Origin: JAUVKA01 sp964465145
Lineage (GTDB): Bacteria > Bacteroidota > Bacteroidia > Bacteroidales > UBA12481
DNA length: 64,000 bases
Direction: 5' to 3'
Assembly: GCA_964465145.1 (NCBI GenBank)
Contig: CAYXJR010000001.1
Location: 75,494-139,493 of the forward strand
The translations under genes and the position numbers were made by a program. Of this stretch, positions 27,942 to 36,638 are shown piece by piece (the stretch's first letter is position 1; the number at the start of each line of letters is the position of its first letter). Under the pieces are notes generated by a model that worked only from the letters and a program-made list of their open reading frames with translations, ran no database searches and was not told the DNA's origin.

Positions 27942-28049
27942 ATAATTTCTGTTTTTAAGGTGCAAACAAAAAATTAACTATGCCTAAAATACAAATTTCA
28001 TGATTGGGTCTAATGGAAAAATCCTCGTCACTAACTTGGAACCTGCAAT

Positions 28050-28778
28050 TTACATCTCTCTCACCAAGGCTCCTGCCAGTATCGTCATAGGCCGGATCTG
28101 AACCAGTCCCTCAGTATCCAAATGATCAATCACAAGTGATATTTCCGAGCAGCCGAGCACCAGAGCCCCGGCACCATTTTGCCTGAAAAAATCAACAGTC
28201 TCCTGAAGCCGTAGCAGGCATTCACTTTCAGGAGGATCAGGTTTAGCCTTGATTCCCCATACAGGATGATAAATTGATTGGTGTATCAGTTCTTCCTGCA
28301 TGTCTAAACCCGTATCAATTACCTGAAATCCAGCATCGATTAAGGGTTTTTCATGGAGCTTATTGAGGTAGCTGCCTGTCGTTCCTAATATCCCTATTTT
28401 CTCTCCAATCCCAATGTTGGCCAGGACATATTTCACCATCTCCTCAATAGCGTGAACAAGCTTTATTTTACTATCTGATTCTTTTAGTATCTCCTTGATT
28501 TTATTGAAGATAGCGGGGGCATGGGCGGTATTGCAGGCTATCCCCGCAACAGTGCAACCAGCTTTCTCAAGACTAAGAATTTGCTTAGCGATTTCATCCC
28601 CTGGATTCTCTTCCACTTTTCCCAATAAAAACTCCGTCCGGTCGACAATCCGGCCCGGCTGGTTCATTAAAATCCAGGGAATATGGTCCTGGTCACGCCG
28701 AACATCCAACTGTTCGGTTATCAATCTGGCCAGGTTCAATCCGGCCGCCGGTCCTATTCCTCCGATGATTGCGATCAT
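28050..28778 (-). CDS. Aspartate/glutamate racemase family protein
   Basis: 242 residues. Begins IGGIGPAAGLNL, has the first catalytic Cys in GIACNTAHAP (about residue 80) and the second in LVLGCSEISLVID (about residue 209), the two-cysteine arrangement of the PLP-independent Asp/Glu racemases. Substrate could be aspartate, glutamate or a hydantoin. Two perfect hairpins separate it from the next gene upstream on this strand (P1 peptidase). Confidence 0.85.
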   Translation of the reverse strand: MIAIIGGIGPAAGLNLARLITEQLDVRRDQDHIPWILMNQPGRIVDRTEFLLGKVEENPGDEIAKQILSLEKAGCTVAGIACNTAHAPAIFNKIKEILKESDSKIKLVHAIEEMVKYVLANIGIGEKIGILGTTGSYLNKLHEKPLIDAGFQVIDTGLDMQEELIHQSIYHPVWGIKAKPDPPESECLLRLQETVDFFRQNGAGALVLGCSEISLVIDHLDTEGLVQIRPMTILAGALVREM

Positions 28779-28795
28779 TTGTCTTATTTCTTTTT

Positions 28796-28862
28796 CTCCC
28801 TCCCTGGCTAGGGAGGGAGCCAGAGGGTGGGTACGTAAATGGACGGGGACGAGCCCCGTCCC
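28796..28862. repeat. Two adjacent perfect hairpins
   Basis: CTCCCTCCCT-GGCT-AGGGAGGGAG (10-bp stem) and, about 20 bp on, GGACGGGG-ACGAG-CCCCGTCC (8-bp stem). They sit between two same-strand genes. They could terminate the P1 peptidase transcript or be REP-like elements. Confidence 0.6.
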
Positions 28863-29989
28863 TACGGGTTTTTACGATTAATTATCAATTTTGCGATTTC
28901 GTTTTTCGGCAACACCGGTACCTTATGCCCTTGGTATCCTTCAACCTCCGTTGCCATAAAAAGCGAATTCAAAATCGCCTCCTCTGTGGCTTCAATCACC
29001 CCCTGGAAAAGCTGACTCATGTTGTCGTTGCTGATCACCGGTGCCCCCGTTTTAAGATCCCTGGAACCATAATGCTCCCGCAATTCCGGAGCTGTGCTGA
29101 AAGCGATCACGTAATCCCCACTTCCATTACTTGCGATCCCTCCGGTACGGGCAAGGCCTAGCATGGCTCTTTTTGCCAGGCGTTCAAGATTTCGGGAATC
29201 CAGCGGGGCATCCGTTGCCACCACAATCATGCATGAGCCGTCCTGCGGCGGTTCAGGGATATTATCCTTTCCCTTTTTTCTATAAAATTCGCCCACCGGA
29301 TAGCCATCGATCTTCAGATCTCCTCCAAAATTGGTCTGAACCAATACCCCAACAGTATATCCTTCAAGGCCTCCTGACATAATTCTTGAAGATGTCCCTA
29401 TTCCACCTTTGAAACCAAAACAAACAGTACCGGTACCAGCCCCAATACATCCCTCTTCAACATTTTCTCCACTGGCTTTTTCAATTGCTTTAAAAAGATG
29501 TTCAGCTTCCACATACCGTGCCCTTATATTATTCAGATAGCCGTCATTAGTCTCTCCAACCACAGGATTTGCCGATCGAACATTTTCATTCCCTGGTAAA
29601 TTCAAGAGATAATCCAGGACAGCATCTGCCACTTTCGGGACATTTAGCGTATTTGTCAATACCACGGGACTTTCAAGGTATCCCAATTCCTCCACCTGTG
29701 TGGTTCCCATCAGCTTGCCAAATCCATTGCCGACATAAACAGCAGCCGGCACTTTTTCCTGAAAAATATTCCCATCATGGGGCATAATTACAGTCACACC
29801 TGTGGCCATTTCTCCGGCTGCCAATAGTGTTGTATGTCCCACTTTCACGCCAGGGACATCCGTTATGGAATTTAATGACCCGGTTTTCATAACCCCGGGC
29901 TCAATCCCAAATTCCCTCAATCTCTGGGCCTGAATGGAATTCAGTGAGGATAATATTATTAGAAACAGGAGGCTTAAGGTTTTTTTCAT
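28862..29989 (-). CDS. P1 family aminopeptidase (DmpA/BapA-like), secreted
   Basis: 375 residues with a cleavable signal peptide (LFLIILSSLNSIQAQ). The family pattern is clear: REFGIEPGVMKTGSLNSITDVPGVKVGH, TVIMPHDG, GTGTVCFGFKGGIGTSSR, and the autoproteolysis/nucleophile site DGSCMIVVATDAPLD, where the peptide is cut before Ser to create the N-terminal nucleophile. These are L-aminopeptidases/D-esterases or beta-peptidyl aminopeptidases. Together with the racemase downstream it may handle D- or beta-amino acid peptides (inference). Starts ATG 29989. Confidence 0.9.
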   Translation of the reverse strand: MKKTLSLLFLIILSSLNSIQAQRLREFGIEPGVMKTGSLNSITDVPGVKVGHTTLLAAGEMATGVTVIMPHDGNIFQEKVPAAVYVGNGFGKLMGTTQVEELGYLESPVVLTNTLNVPKVADAVLDYLLNLPGNENVRSANPVVGETNDGYLNNIRARYVEAEHLFKAIEKASGENVEEGCIGAGTGTVCFGFKGGIGTSSRIMSGGLEGYTVGVLVQTNFGGDLKIDGYPVGEFYRKKGKDNIPEPPQDGSCMIVVATDAPLDSRNLERLAKRAMLGLARTGGIASNGSGDYVIAFSTAPELREHYGSRDLKTGAPVISNDNMSQLFQGVIEATEEAILNSLFMATEVEGYQGHKVPVLPKNEIAKLIINRKNP

Positions 29990-30072
29990 AATTTAGGAAA
30001 TTGCTTTTTTATAATGAGCCAATTGATACCAATCTGCACCTGATATTTCGAAAACTATCAAATTTACATATT

Positions 30073-31266
30073 ATGCTGGACCTAAACTATATCCGAAGCC
30101 AATTCCCGGGACTTGAAACCGACTGGATACTTATGGACAATGCAGGAGGATCCCAGGTTGCCCGCCCTGTGGCATACCGTATACAGGATTTTCTATTACA
30201 TACCAATGCCCAGTTGGGTGCAACATATTACACATCCGACATAGCCACCAGGAGGGTAGCAGAAGCCCAGCGTATTATGGCAGAATACATAAATGCAGCA
30301 GACCCGGGGGAAATAGTAATGGGCTCATCCACTAGTATGCTGATCAGGATCCTCGCCATGAATATGGGCAGGTACCTTCCAAAAGGGAGCGAAATAATTG
30401 TCACAAATTGCGATCATGAAGCCAATATCGGGGCCTGGAGAGAGCTGGAAAAGCTAGGTTTCATCATCAAAACCTGGAAAGTCAATCCTGAAAGCTGGGA
30501 ACTGGAGTTGGATGAACTTAAAAAACTCCTTACAGAGAAAACCAAATTGGTTGCCTTCACCCATGCATCCAATATTCTTGGTCGGATAAATCCTGTCAAA
30601 GAAATCACCAAACTGGTACATGAATACGGTGCCTGGGTCTGTGTAGATGCTGTGGCCTATGCACCTCACCGGCAAATTGATGTGCAGGATTGGGATGTTG
30701 ATTTCTATGTATTCTCTTTCTACAAAACATATGGCCCGCATTATGCCATGATGTATGGAAAGAAACAACATCTTCTGGAATTACCGGGCAACAACCACTA
30801 TTTCATAGGTCAGGAAGAAACAGCATACAAATTCCAGCCCGGCCATGTTAATTTCGAACTGGCATGGGGTGTAACCGGAATTCCGGAATATTACAGGCAA
30901 GTTTTCAATCACCACTTCGATCACGGGCAGGATAATATAATGGATAATTATTTGACATCCTGCTTCGAACTAATCGCTGCTCATGAGCAGACCCTTTCAA
31001 CAGAGCTTTTATCCTTTCTTTATTTAAAAAAATCTGTCAGAATGATTGGTCCGGACACAGGGGAATCATCAGTAAGGGTCCCTACCATTTCCTTTGTTGT
31101 AGAAAACCGCGATAGCGAATCAATTGTCCTGGAAACCGACAAGCATAACATAGGAATAAGGTTCGGGGATTTTTATGCTGCCCGGCTCATAGATGACCTC
31201 GGAATCAGAAAGCAAAACGGCGTTGTTAGGATATCCATGGTTCATTATAATACGATGAAGAGTTAA
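30073..31266 (+). CDS. Class V aminotransferase/cysteine desulfurase-like PLP enzyme
   Basis: Start at ATG 30073, giving 397 residues. MDNAGGSQVARPVAYRI at the N-terminus, ATYYTSDIATRRV, SSTSMLIRILAMNM, CDHEANIGAW, VCVDAVAYAPH and the PLP lysine in FSFYKTYGPH (about residue 218) define the SufS/NifS-like fold. The cysteine-loop of true desulfurases is not evident. The group contains desulfurase-like proteins of unknown substrate. The genes downstream (LysE exporter) suggest amino-acid metabolism. A TTG at 30001 would add 24 residues with poor composition. Confidence 0.85.
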   Translation: MLDLNYIRSQFPGLETDWILMDNAGGSQVARPVAYRIQDFLLHTNAQLGATYYTSDIATRRVAEAQRIMAEYINAADPGEIVMGSSTSMLIRILAMNMGRYLPKGSEIIVTNCDHEANIGAWRELEKLGFIIKTWKVNPESWELELDELKKLLTEKTKLVAFTHASNILGRINPVKEITKLVHEYGAWVCVDAVAYAPHRQIDVQDWDVDFYVFSFYKTYGPHYAMMYGKKQHLLELPGNNHYFIGQEETAYKFQPGHVNFELAWGVTGIPEYYRQVFNHHFDHGQDNIMDNYLTSCFELIAAHEQTLSTELLSFLYLKKSVRMIGPDTGESSVRVPTISFVVENRDSESIVLETDKHNIGIRFGDFYAARLIDDLGIRKQNGVVRISMVHYNTMKS

Positions 31267-31309
31267 AGAAGGTAATTGAGGTTCTGGATGGGATTTTGTA
31301 AATCGGAGA

Positions 31310-31344
31310 CTCACTACTCACTACTCACTACTCACTACTCACAA
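31310..31344. repeat. Heptamer array, 5 units (CTCACTA)
   Basis: Four perfect CTCACTA units and one CTCACAA lie in the 89-bp space between the PLP enzyme and the LysE gene, 11 bp before the LysE ATG. Confidence 0.9.
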
Positions 31345-31355
31345 TATTTACATCC

Positions 31356-31982
31356 ATGGAAATCCTGAAATACTTGTTAACCGGAGCTACCCTTGGAATT
31401 GTGGCAGGCATTTCTCCTGGCCCTATCCTTGCACTCGTTATTCGTGAAAGCTTGCAGAACGGCAGGAAAGCCGGAATGAAGGTAGCTACAGTCCCCCTGT
31501 TTTCTGATCTACCAATAGTATTGCTGACACTCGTGATTTTAACCAGGGTTGCTCAATATGATACCATACTTGGAGTGATTTCCTTTCTTGGAGCAGGATT
31601 TATTTTGCTTTTGGCCTACGAAAGTATACGTGTAAAACCAATTCAGGGAGAAATCAAAGCGCCTAAGTTTACAACATTCTGGAAAGGAGTCTTTGCAAAT
31701 CTTCTTAGCCCCCACCCCTATTTGTTCTGGCTTCTGGTTGGATCACCAATGGTAATTAAGGCCTGGGAAATCAGACCAGCAGCAGGGATCGTTTTCGTAG
31801 GGGCATTTTATGTCTGTATTGTTGGATCTAAGCTCATAGTAGCCTGGATATCTGATAAATCAAAAAATATCCTGGGCACAAAAGGATATTTGTGGGTAAT
31901 CAGGATACTTGGAATTATTTTAATCGCATTGGCAATTATTTTGATTCGGGATGGAGTGATTTTTGTGACAAGTGACGGGTGA
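31356..31982 (+). CDS. LysE family amino-acid exporter
   Basis: 208 residues, six hydrophobic segments. The N-terminal signature GIVAGISPGPILALVIRESLQNGRKAG is the LysE/RhtB family pattern. FANLLSPHPYLFWLLVGSP in the middle supports it. It should export an amino acid or a related small molecule across the inner membrane. The final codons and stop (FVTSDG-stop) come from a short RTGACRR heptamer array. Likely linked with the PLP enzyme upstream and the MFS gene downstream. Confidence 0.85.
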   Translation: MEILKYLLTGATLGIVAGISPGPILALVIRESLQNGRKAGMKVATVPLFSDLPIVLLTLVILTRVAQYDTILGVISFLGAGFILLLAYESIRVKPIQGEIKAPKFTTFWKGVFANLLSPHPYLFWLLVGSPMVIKAWEIRPAAGIVFVGAFYVCIVGSKLIVAWISDKSKNILGTKGYLWVIRILGIILIALAIILIRDGVIFVTSDG

Positions 31983-31985
31983 CCA
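31965..31985. repeat. Heptamer array, 3 units (GTGACAA/GTGACGG/GTGACCA), overlapping the LysE stop
   Basis: Three 7-bp units of the RTGACRR family span the LysE C-terminal codons. The TGA at 31980-31982 inside the third unit is the stop codon. Confidence 0.75.
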
Positions 31986-32036
31986 AAATCAAGACCCAGG
32001 ACCGAAAACTGATGACCTAAATTAGTTAAAAGAAAT

Positions 32037-33410
32037 ATGCCACTTACGTCCCCTAAAGTTTATCCTTACAGATACATCATCCTTGGTGTTTTCATGCTTA
32101 TTACACTGGTTGTGCAGCTACAGTGGCTTACTCATGCTGCTGTTGCCCGACCGGCCGCAGTATTTTACCAGGGCCAATTTAATCCCGATTCTTTTTTCAA
32201 TATCGATTTCCTGGCATTATCTTATATGCTGATTTACATCCTGGTGAGCTTTCCGGCCTCCTATATCATTGATACACACGGCATTAAGCCCGGCCTGTTC
32301 ATTGGGGCTATTCTAACGGGAATTTTTAGTTTATTGAAAGGTTTAGGTGCTGCCAATTTCACAATAGTAATAATTGCACAGGTTGGATTAGCTATTGCTC
32401 AACCTTTTATTCTGAACGCTGTTACCGCGGTCACGGTTCGTTGGTTTCCTATTGGTGAAAGAGCAATGGCAGCAGGAATGTCCGCTTTGGCCCAGTACCT
32501 GGGCATCCTGATTGCCATGCTGGTGACTCCCATGCTTATAGGCTCTGATCCAAGCCTGCCAGGATATGGCGAGGGGTTTGAAAACATGCTGTTAATTTAC
32601 GGTTTGATATCTGTTTGTTCTGCAGTTTTGGTACTGATTTTCATCAGGGAACACCCGCCCAGCTCCCCCTCCGGAGCAGAATATAAAAGGCTGAGTTTTA
32701 GAAAAGGGTTTGCCCTTATGCTCAAAAACCGGGATATGCTGATTACAATTTTTCTTTTCTTTATCGGACTGGGAATATTTAATGCGGTAAGCTCACTGAC
32801 TGATGCTATTGCTGCACATGCCGGGGTAGCGGATTCGGATGGTTTAATAGGCGGTCTCATGCTGGTGGGAGGCGTATTGGGGGCCATCATTATACCCCTG
32901 CTATCAGATAAATTTCGTAAAAGAAAACTCTTCCTCGTTATTTGCCTGGCAGGGATGATCCCCGGATTATTCGGAATGGCTTTTGCCGGCAGCCTCTCAT
33001 CCACAACCGAAAGCATTTACACTATTACAATTATTGGATCATTCATCCTTGGTTTTTTTGTGATGGCAGCCGGACCTATTGGTTTCCAGTATGCAGCTGA
33101 GGTTTGTTACCCGGCACCAGAATCTGCTTCACAATCAGTATTATTGTGGGTAGGCCAGATCACAGGGATGGTTTTTGTGGCCGGAATGAGCATAAAGGAA
33201 TATGCCTACCTGGGAGAATTTCTAACAGTATTTGCAGGATTGTCAATAATAACATTTATAGCCGTATTAATGCTTAGGGAATCGCCAATGATTGGGAATA
33301 GGGAACAGGGAACAGGGAACAGGGAACAAGGGACAAGGACTGAAAATGGATGGAATAAACATTCAATATTATACAAGCCCGATCGGGGAATTGATTCTCG
33401 GATCATATGA
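32037..33410 (+). CDS. MFS transporter (FLVCR-like group)
   Basis: 457 residues with 12 predicted hydrophobic segments. The start YPYRYIILGVFMLITLVVQLQWLTHAAV, DTHGIKPGLFIGA and RWFPIGERAMAAGMSALAQYLGI resemble the FLVCR/SLC49-like branch of the major facilitator superfamily. Substrate unknown (heme, small organic acids and others occur in the group). The last ~40 residues after LRESPMIG are odd. They are encoded by a GGGAACA heptamer array and then by the out-of-frame start of the ogt gene, so the C-terminus overlaps ogt by 65 bp. The original stop was probably lost. Confidence 0.85.
   Translation: MPLTSPKVYPYRYIILGVFMLITLVVQLQWLTHAAVARPAAVFYQGQFNPDSFFNIDFLALSYMLIYILVSFPASYIIDTHGIKPGLFIGAILTGIFSLLKGLGAANFTIVIIAQVGLAIAQPFILNAVTAVTVRWFPIGERAMAAGMSALAQYLGILIAMLVTPMLIGSDPSLPGYGEGFENMLLIYGLISVCSAVLVLIFIREHPPSSPSGAEYKRLSFRKGFALMLKNRDMLITIFLFFIGLGIFNAVSSLTDAIAAHAGVADSDGLIGGLMLVGGVLGAIIIPLLSDKFRKRKLFLVICLAGMIPGLFGMAFAGSLSSTTESIYTITIIGSFILGFFVMAAGPIGFQYAAEVCYPAPESASQSVLLWVGQITGMVFVAGMSIKEYAYLGEFLTVFAGLSIITFIAVLMLRESPMIGNREQGTGNREQGTRTENGWNKHSILYKPDRGIDSRII
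33294..33335. repeat. Heptamer array, 6 units (GGGAACA), inside the MFS 3' end
   Basis: Units GGGAATA, four GGGAACA, AGGGACA. In frame it is translated as GNREQGTGNREQGTR. The reverse-complement word (TGTTCCC) forms the array at 50053-50129. Confidence 0.9.
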
Positions 33411-33888
33411 GGATCAGCTTTGCCTATGCGACTGGCGCTACCGAAAAATGCGATCTGCTATTGACCAAAGGATTCAAACCGGCCTGGAAGCTGATTACAT
33501 TGAGGAAGATACAGACACTATCCAACTTGCTAAAAATCAACTTACAGAATATTTTGGCGAAGGAAGAAAAGTATTCAACATTCCCCTCTTAATGGTAGGA
33601 ACAAGCTTTCAAAAAAGTGTTTGGGATGAACTATTAAAGATACCATTTGGCAGGACCGAAAGCTACCTGGGCTTGTCGCGAAGACTGAATAATGAAAATG
33701 CAATCCGGGCAGTTGCAGCTGCTAACGGAGCCAATGCCCTGTCGATTTTCATTCCCTGTCACCGTATTGTTGGGAGTAAGAACGAGCTTACCGGATATGC
33801 TGGAGGATTATCTGTAAAAAAGAAACTATTAAAACTCGAAGGCAGCTACAAGCAGGGAGATCAATTAGCTATTGAGCTATTTAACTGA
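33346..33888 (+). CDS. ogt: Methylated-DNA-[protein]-cysteine S-methyltransferase
   Basis: Start at ATG 33346, just after the heptamer array. The longer frame from 33292 only translates the repeat. 180 residues. The active-site motif is IPCHRIVGS with the acceptor Cys near residue 138. GTSFQKSVWDELLKIPFGRTESYLGLSRRL is the DNA-binding winged helix that precedes it, with AVAAANGAN following. It repairs O6-alkylguanine by suicide transfer of the alkyl group. It overlaps the end of the MFS gene. Confidence 0.93.
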   Translation: MDGINIQYYTSPIGELILGSYEDQLCLCDWRYRKMRSAIDQRIQTGLEADYIEEDTDTIQLAKNQLTEYFGEGRKVFNIPLLMVGTSFQKSVWDELLKIPFGRTESYLGLSRRLNNENAIRAVAAANGANALSIFIPCHRIVGSKNELTGYAGGLSVKKKLLKLEGSYKQGDQLAIELFN

Positions 33889-33957
33889 GATACTCAATAT
33901 AATATCTAAATATCTAACATCCGGAAGCGAAGCGACCAGCAACTCGCAATAAAAAAA

Positions 33958-35267
33958 ATGAGAACCAATATCATAATACCAATCCTAATTGTTTCACTGT
34001 TCAGCTGTGGAATTGAAAAATCCAATGTAGATTATATCAATCCCATGATTGGAGCAGTAACTTACAGTGAGAAAACCGGTGATGTCCATGGCTTCGGCAA
34101 GACCTTCCCGGGTGCTACAACTCCTTTTGGCTTAGTCCAGTTAAGCCCTGATACCCGAACAGGCGGGGATAATGGCTGCGGATATTCATGGGGACATAAA
34201 ACTATTGAGGGCTTTAGCTTCACCCATATGAGCGGCGTTGGATGGTACGGCGACCTTGGCAATTTTCTTGTGATGCCCACAACGGGTAAAATGCATACAA
34301 ACAAGGGAACCGACAGCCTTCCTGAGCAAGGATATCGATCCAGATACTCACACGATAATGAAATTGCTGAAGCCGGTTATTATAGTGTTATTCTTTCGGA
34401 TTATGACATCAAAGCAGAACTAAGCGCAGCACCCCGGGCCGGCATTTTGCGGTTTACTTTTCCCGAAAATGAAAATTCAAGAATACAGATCGATTTATCC
34501 CGACGAGTTGGAGGTACTTCAACAGAGCAATATATCAAAATAGAAGATTCTCACACCATCTCCGGCTGGATGAAATGTCCACCAGAGGGTGGTGGTTGGG
34601 GTAATGGAGGCGGGAAGGGAGATTATACAGTATATTTTTACTGCCAGTTTAACAAACCGTTCACGGACAGGGCTGTACTGAAAGCAATCCTTATCAGCAG
34701 GGTTGGTTTGTTCCCCATGATATTCCAGGATTACAGGACTTTATGGGTGGAAGGGATTCTATTCAACAAGAATTACTTAGATTTTTTGAAAACGCCCCCG
34801 ATGATTTTCTCTGGAACGACTATTATAACCACCCCAATGAACCTGTCCATCACGTCCCTTTCATGTTTAATGAAATTGGTCTACCTGAACAAACACAAAA
34901 GTGGACCAGGCACATTTGCGATGCCGCTTATGGAACAGATGCCTTCGGTTTATGTGGAAATGAGGATGTTGGTCAGATGTCGGCCTGGTATGTTTTAGCC
35001 GCTATAGGAATACATCCCATTAATCCCGGAGATAACAAATATCAGATTACAAGCCCGGTATTTGAAAAAATTGAAATCCAATTGGATGAGGAATATTATC
35101 AGGGTAAAAAATTTACCATCATTGCCCACAATAACTCAAAAGAAAACATCTATATTAAATCCATGAAATTAAATGGGAAACCATTGAACAGATACTGGAT
35201 TAGTCATGATGAAATTGTTAGCGGAGGGATTTTGGAGCTGGAAATGGGGGAAAGAAGTGACGAGTGA
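33958..35267 (+). pseudogene. GH92 alpha-mannosidase gene with a large internal deletion
   Basis: Two frames cover the two ends of one GH92 gene. 33958-34680 encodes the signal/lipobox (SLFSCG) and N-terminal domain (YINPMIGAVTYS, GFGKTFPGATTPFG, SFTHMSGVGWYGDLG). A different frame from about 34690 to 35267 encodes QGWFVPHDIPGL, HHVPFMFNE, DAFGLCGNEDVGQMSAWYVLAA and the C-terminus. The central catalytic part, about 250-300 residues compared with the intact GH92 at 13667, is missing at a junction near 34680-34695. The last codons and stop (GERSDE-stop) lie in a GTGACGR array. Unlikely to be active. Confidence 0.88.
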
Positions 35268-35305
35268 CGAGTGACGGGTGACGGGTGACGGGTGACGGGT
35301 GACAT
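35257..35305. repeat. Heptamer array, 7 units (GTGACGA/GTGACGG)
   Basis: Units GTGACGA, GTGACGA, four GTGACGG, GTGACAT. The second unit supplies the stop codon of the GH92 pseudogene. Downstream, to the UroD-like gene at 35420, lies a CCCGAT-AA-ATCGGG hairpin at about 35347-35360. Confidence 0.9.
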
Positions 35306-35419
35306 TAAAACTATAACTTATAACCTTGAAACTAATTACTTTTACTTCCCGATAAATCGGGATCTCCGCTGCGCTTCGATATCCTTAAGCTACAAGCCTC
35401 ACGCCTCAAGCCATATAAT

Positions 35420-36481
35420 ATGAAGAATCACAACTTCACCCCGGACTACACCCATCTCCTCGACGTCCTCCACAACCGTCGTCCAAAGAGGCTGCCCCTA
35501 TACGAACATCATATTGATGCCCCCTTTATTTCAAAGATATTGGGAGAAGAGCTAGTCCTGGGTGGAAATAAGAAGAAGGATTACGAAGACTATTACAGGA
35601 AAGTTATAGGATTCTGGAAGGATCATACCTACGATGCCTTTGATTATGAGGCGGCAATATGTGATATTTTTCCAGGTCATGGAGCCATAATGGGTGGTAT
35701 GGCCGGACCTATTCAAACCCGGGATGATTTCAACACATATCCTTTTGATGAAATTCCCACTATCTTCTGGAACACTTATACCCCTCATCTGGAAGCCATA
35801 AGAGCAGTCCTTCCTCCCGGGATGAAAGCCTTCGGGGGATGTGGATATGGAATTTTTGAATCGGCCCAGGATTTGGTTGGCTTCGAGAACCTGTGCCTGA
35901 TGCAATTCATGGATCCGGAGCTATTTACTGATCTGTTTAATAAGGTTGGGGATCTCTATGCCACCCTATGGACAAAAATGATTTCAGATTATTCCGACAT
36001 ATTTGTATTCTTCCGTATGGGCGATGACCTTGGCCATAAAACCTCCACAATGCTGGCTCCGGATACTATCAGGAATTTCATACTGCCGCAATACAAAAAG
36101 GTTATTGACCTTGTCCATTCCGCTGGCAAGAAATTTCTGCTCCATAGCTGTGGTAATATTTTCTCTGTTATGGATGATCTGATTGAACTTGGTATTGATG
36201 CTAAACATTCCAACGAAGATCAGATAGCTCCTTTCGACAAATGGATCGATTCGTATAATGATCGAATTGGCTTGTTTGGAGGAATCGACCTTAACACCCT
36301 GGTTCTCAAATCTTATGACGATATTTACAAAGAGGTATTAGAAAAAGGATTGCATTACAGAAATAAGGCCAAAGGATTCGGAATAGGATCCGGCAACTCA
36401 ATCCCTGATTATATCCCGGTTGAAGGATTTATGGCAATGGTGGATGCGGCGAAGGAGATCAGGAGATCAGAAGATCGGTAG
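35420..36481 (+). CDS. Uroporphyrinogen-decarboxylase-fold protein (URO-D/MtaA-like)
   Basis: 353 residues. The fold shows in LLHSCGNIFSVMDDLIELGIDAKHSNEDQI (the zinc-binding HSCG of methyltransferase-type members), GLFGGIDLNTLVL and GFGIGSGNSIPDYIPVEGFMAMVDAAK. Members outside heme synthesis are cobamide- or thiol-methyltransferases and proteins of unknown role often near glycan or methoxy-compound genes. No corrinoid partner is present here. The C-terminus (EIRRSEDR-stop) is encoded by an octamer array that also supplies the stop codon. Confidence 0.8.
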   Translation: MKNHNFTPDYTHLLDVLHNRRPKRLPLYEHHIDAPFISKILGEELVLGGNKKKDYEDYYRKVIGFWKDHTYDAFDYEAAICDIFPGHGAIMGGMAGPIQTRDDFNTYPFDEIPTIFWNTYTPHLEAIRAVLPPGMKAFGGCGYGIFESAQDLVGFENLCLMQFMDPELFTDLFNKVGDLYATLWTKMISDYSDIFVFFRMGDDLGHKTSTMLAPDTIRNFILPQYKKVIDLVHSAGKKFLLHSCGNIFSVMDDLIELGIDAKHSNEDQIAPFDKWIDSYNDRIGLFGGIDLNTLVLKSYDDIYKEVLEKGLHYRNKAKGFGIGSGNSIPDYIPVEGFMAMVDAAKEIRRSEDR

Positions 36482-36485
36482 ATCG
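36454..36485. repeat. Octamer array, 4 units (GGAGATCA type), overlapping the UroD-like stop
   Basis: Units GGAGATCA, GGAGATCA, GAAGATCG, GTAGATCG. TAG at 36479-36481 is the stop codon of the gene. Related reverse-complement words occur at 50010-50049 and 57192-57222. Confidence 0.8.
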
Positions 36486-36617
36486 GGTGATTACATTGGG
36501 ACACAGGGAAAAAGTGACACGGCGACACAATTTATTGGCTAATGAAACCGTCATCTCCCCGGATCACGTCCGGGGCAGGCTCCATACATGCGGGGACCTA
36601 ATTGCGAACTTGCGGAG

Positions 36618-36638
36618 CAACCTGCAACCTGCAACATT
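36618..36638. repeat. Heptamer array, 3 units (CAACCTG), abutting the sulfatase start
   Basis: CAACCTG, CAACCTG, CAACATT end exactly at the base before ATG 36639. Same word as at 6910-6958. Confidence 0.75.
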
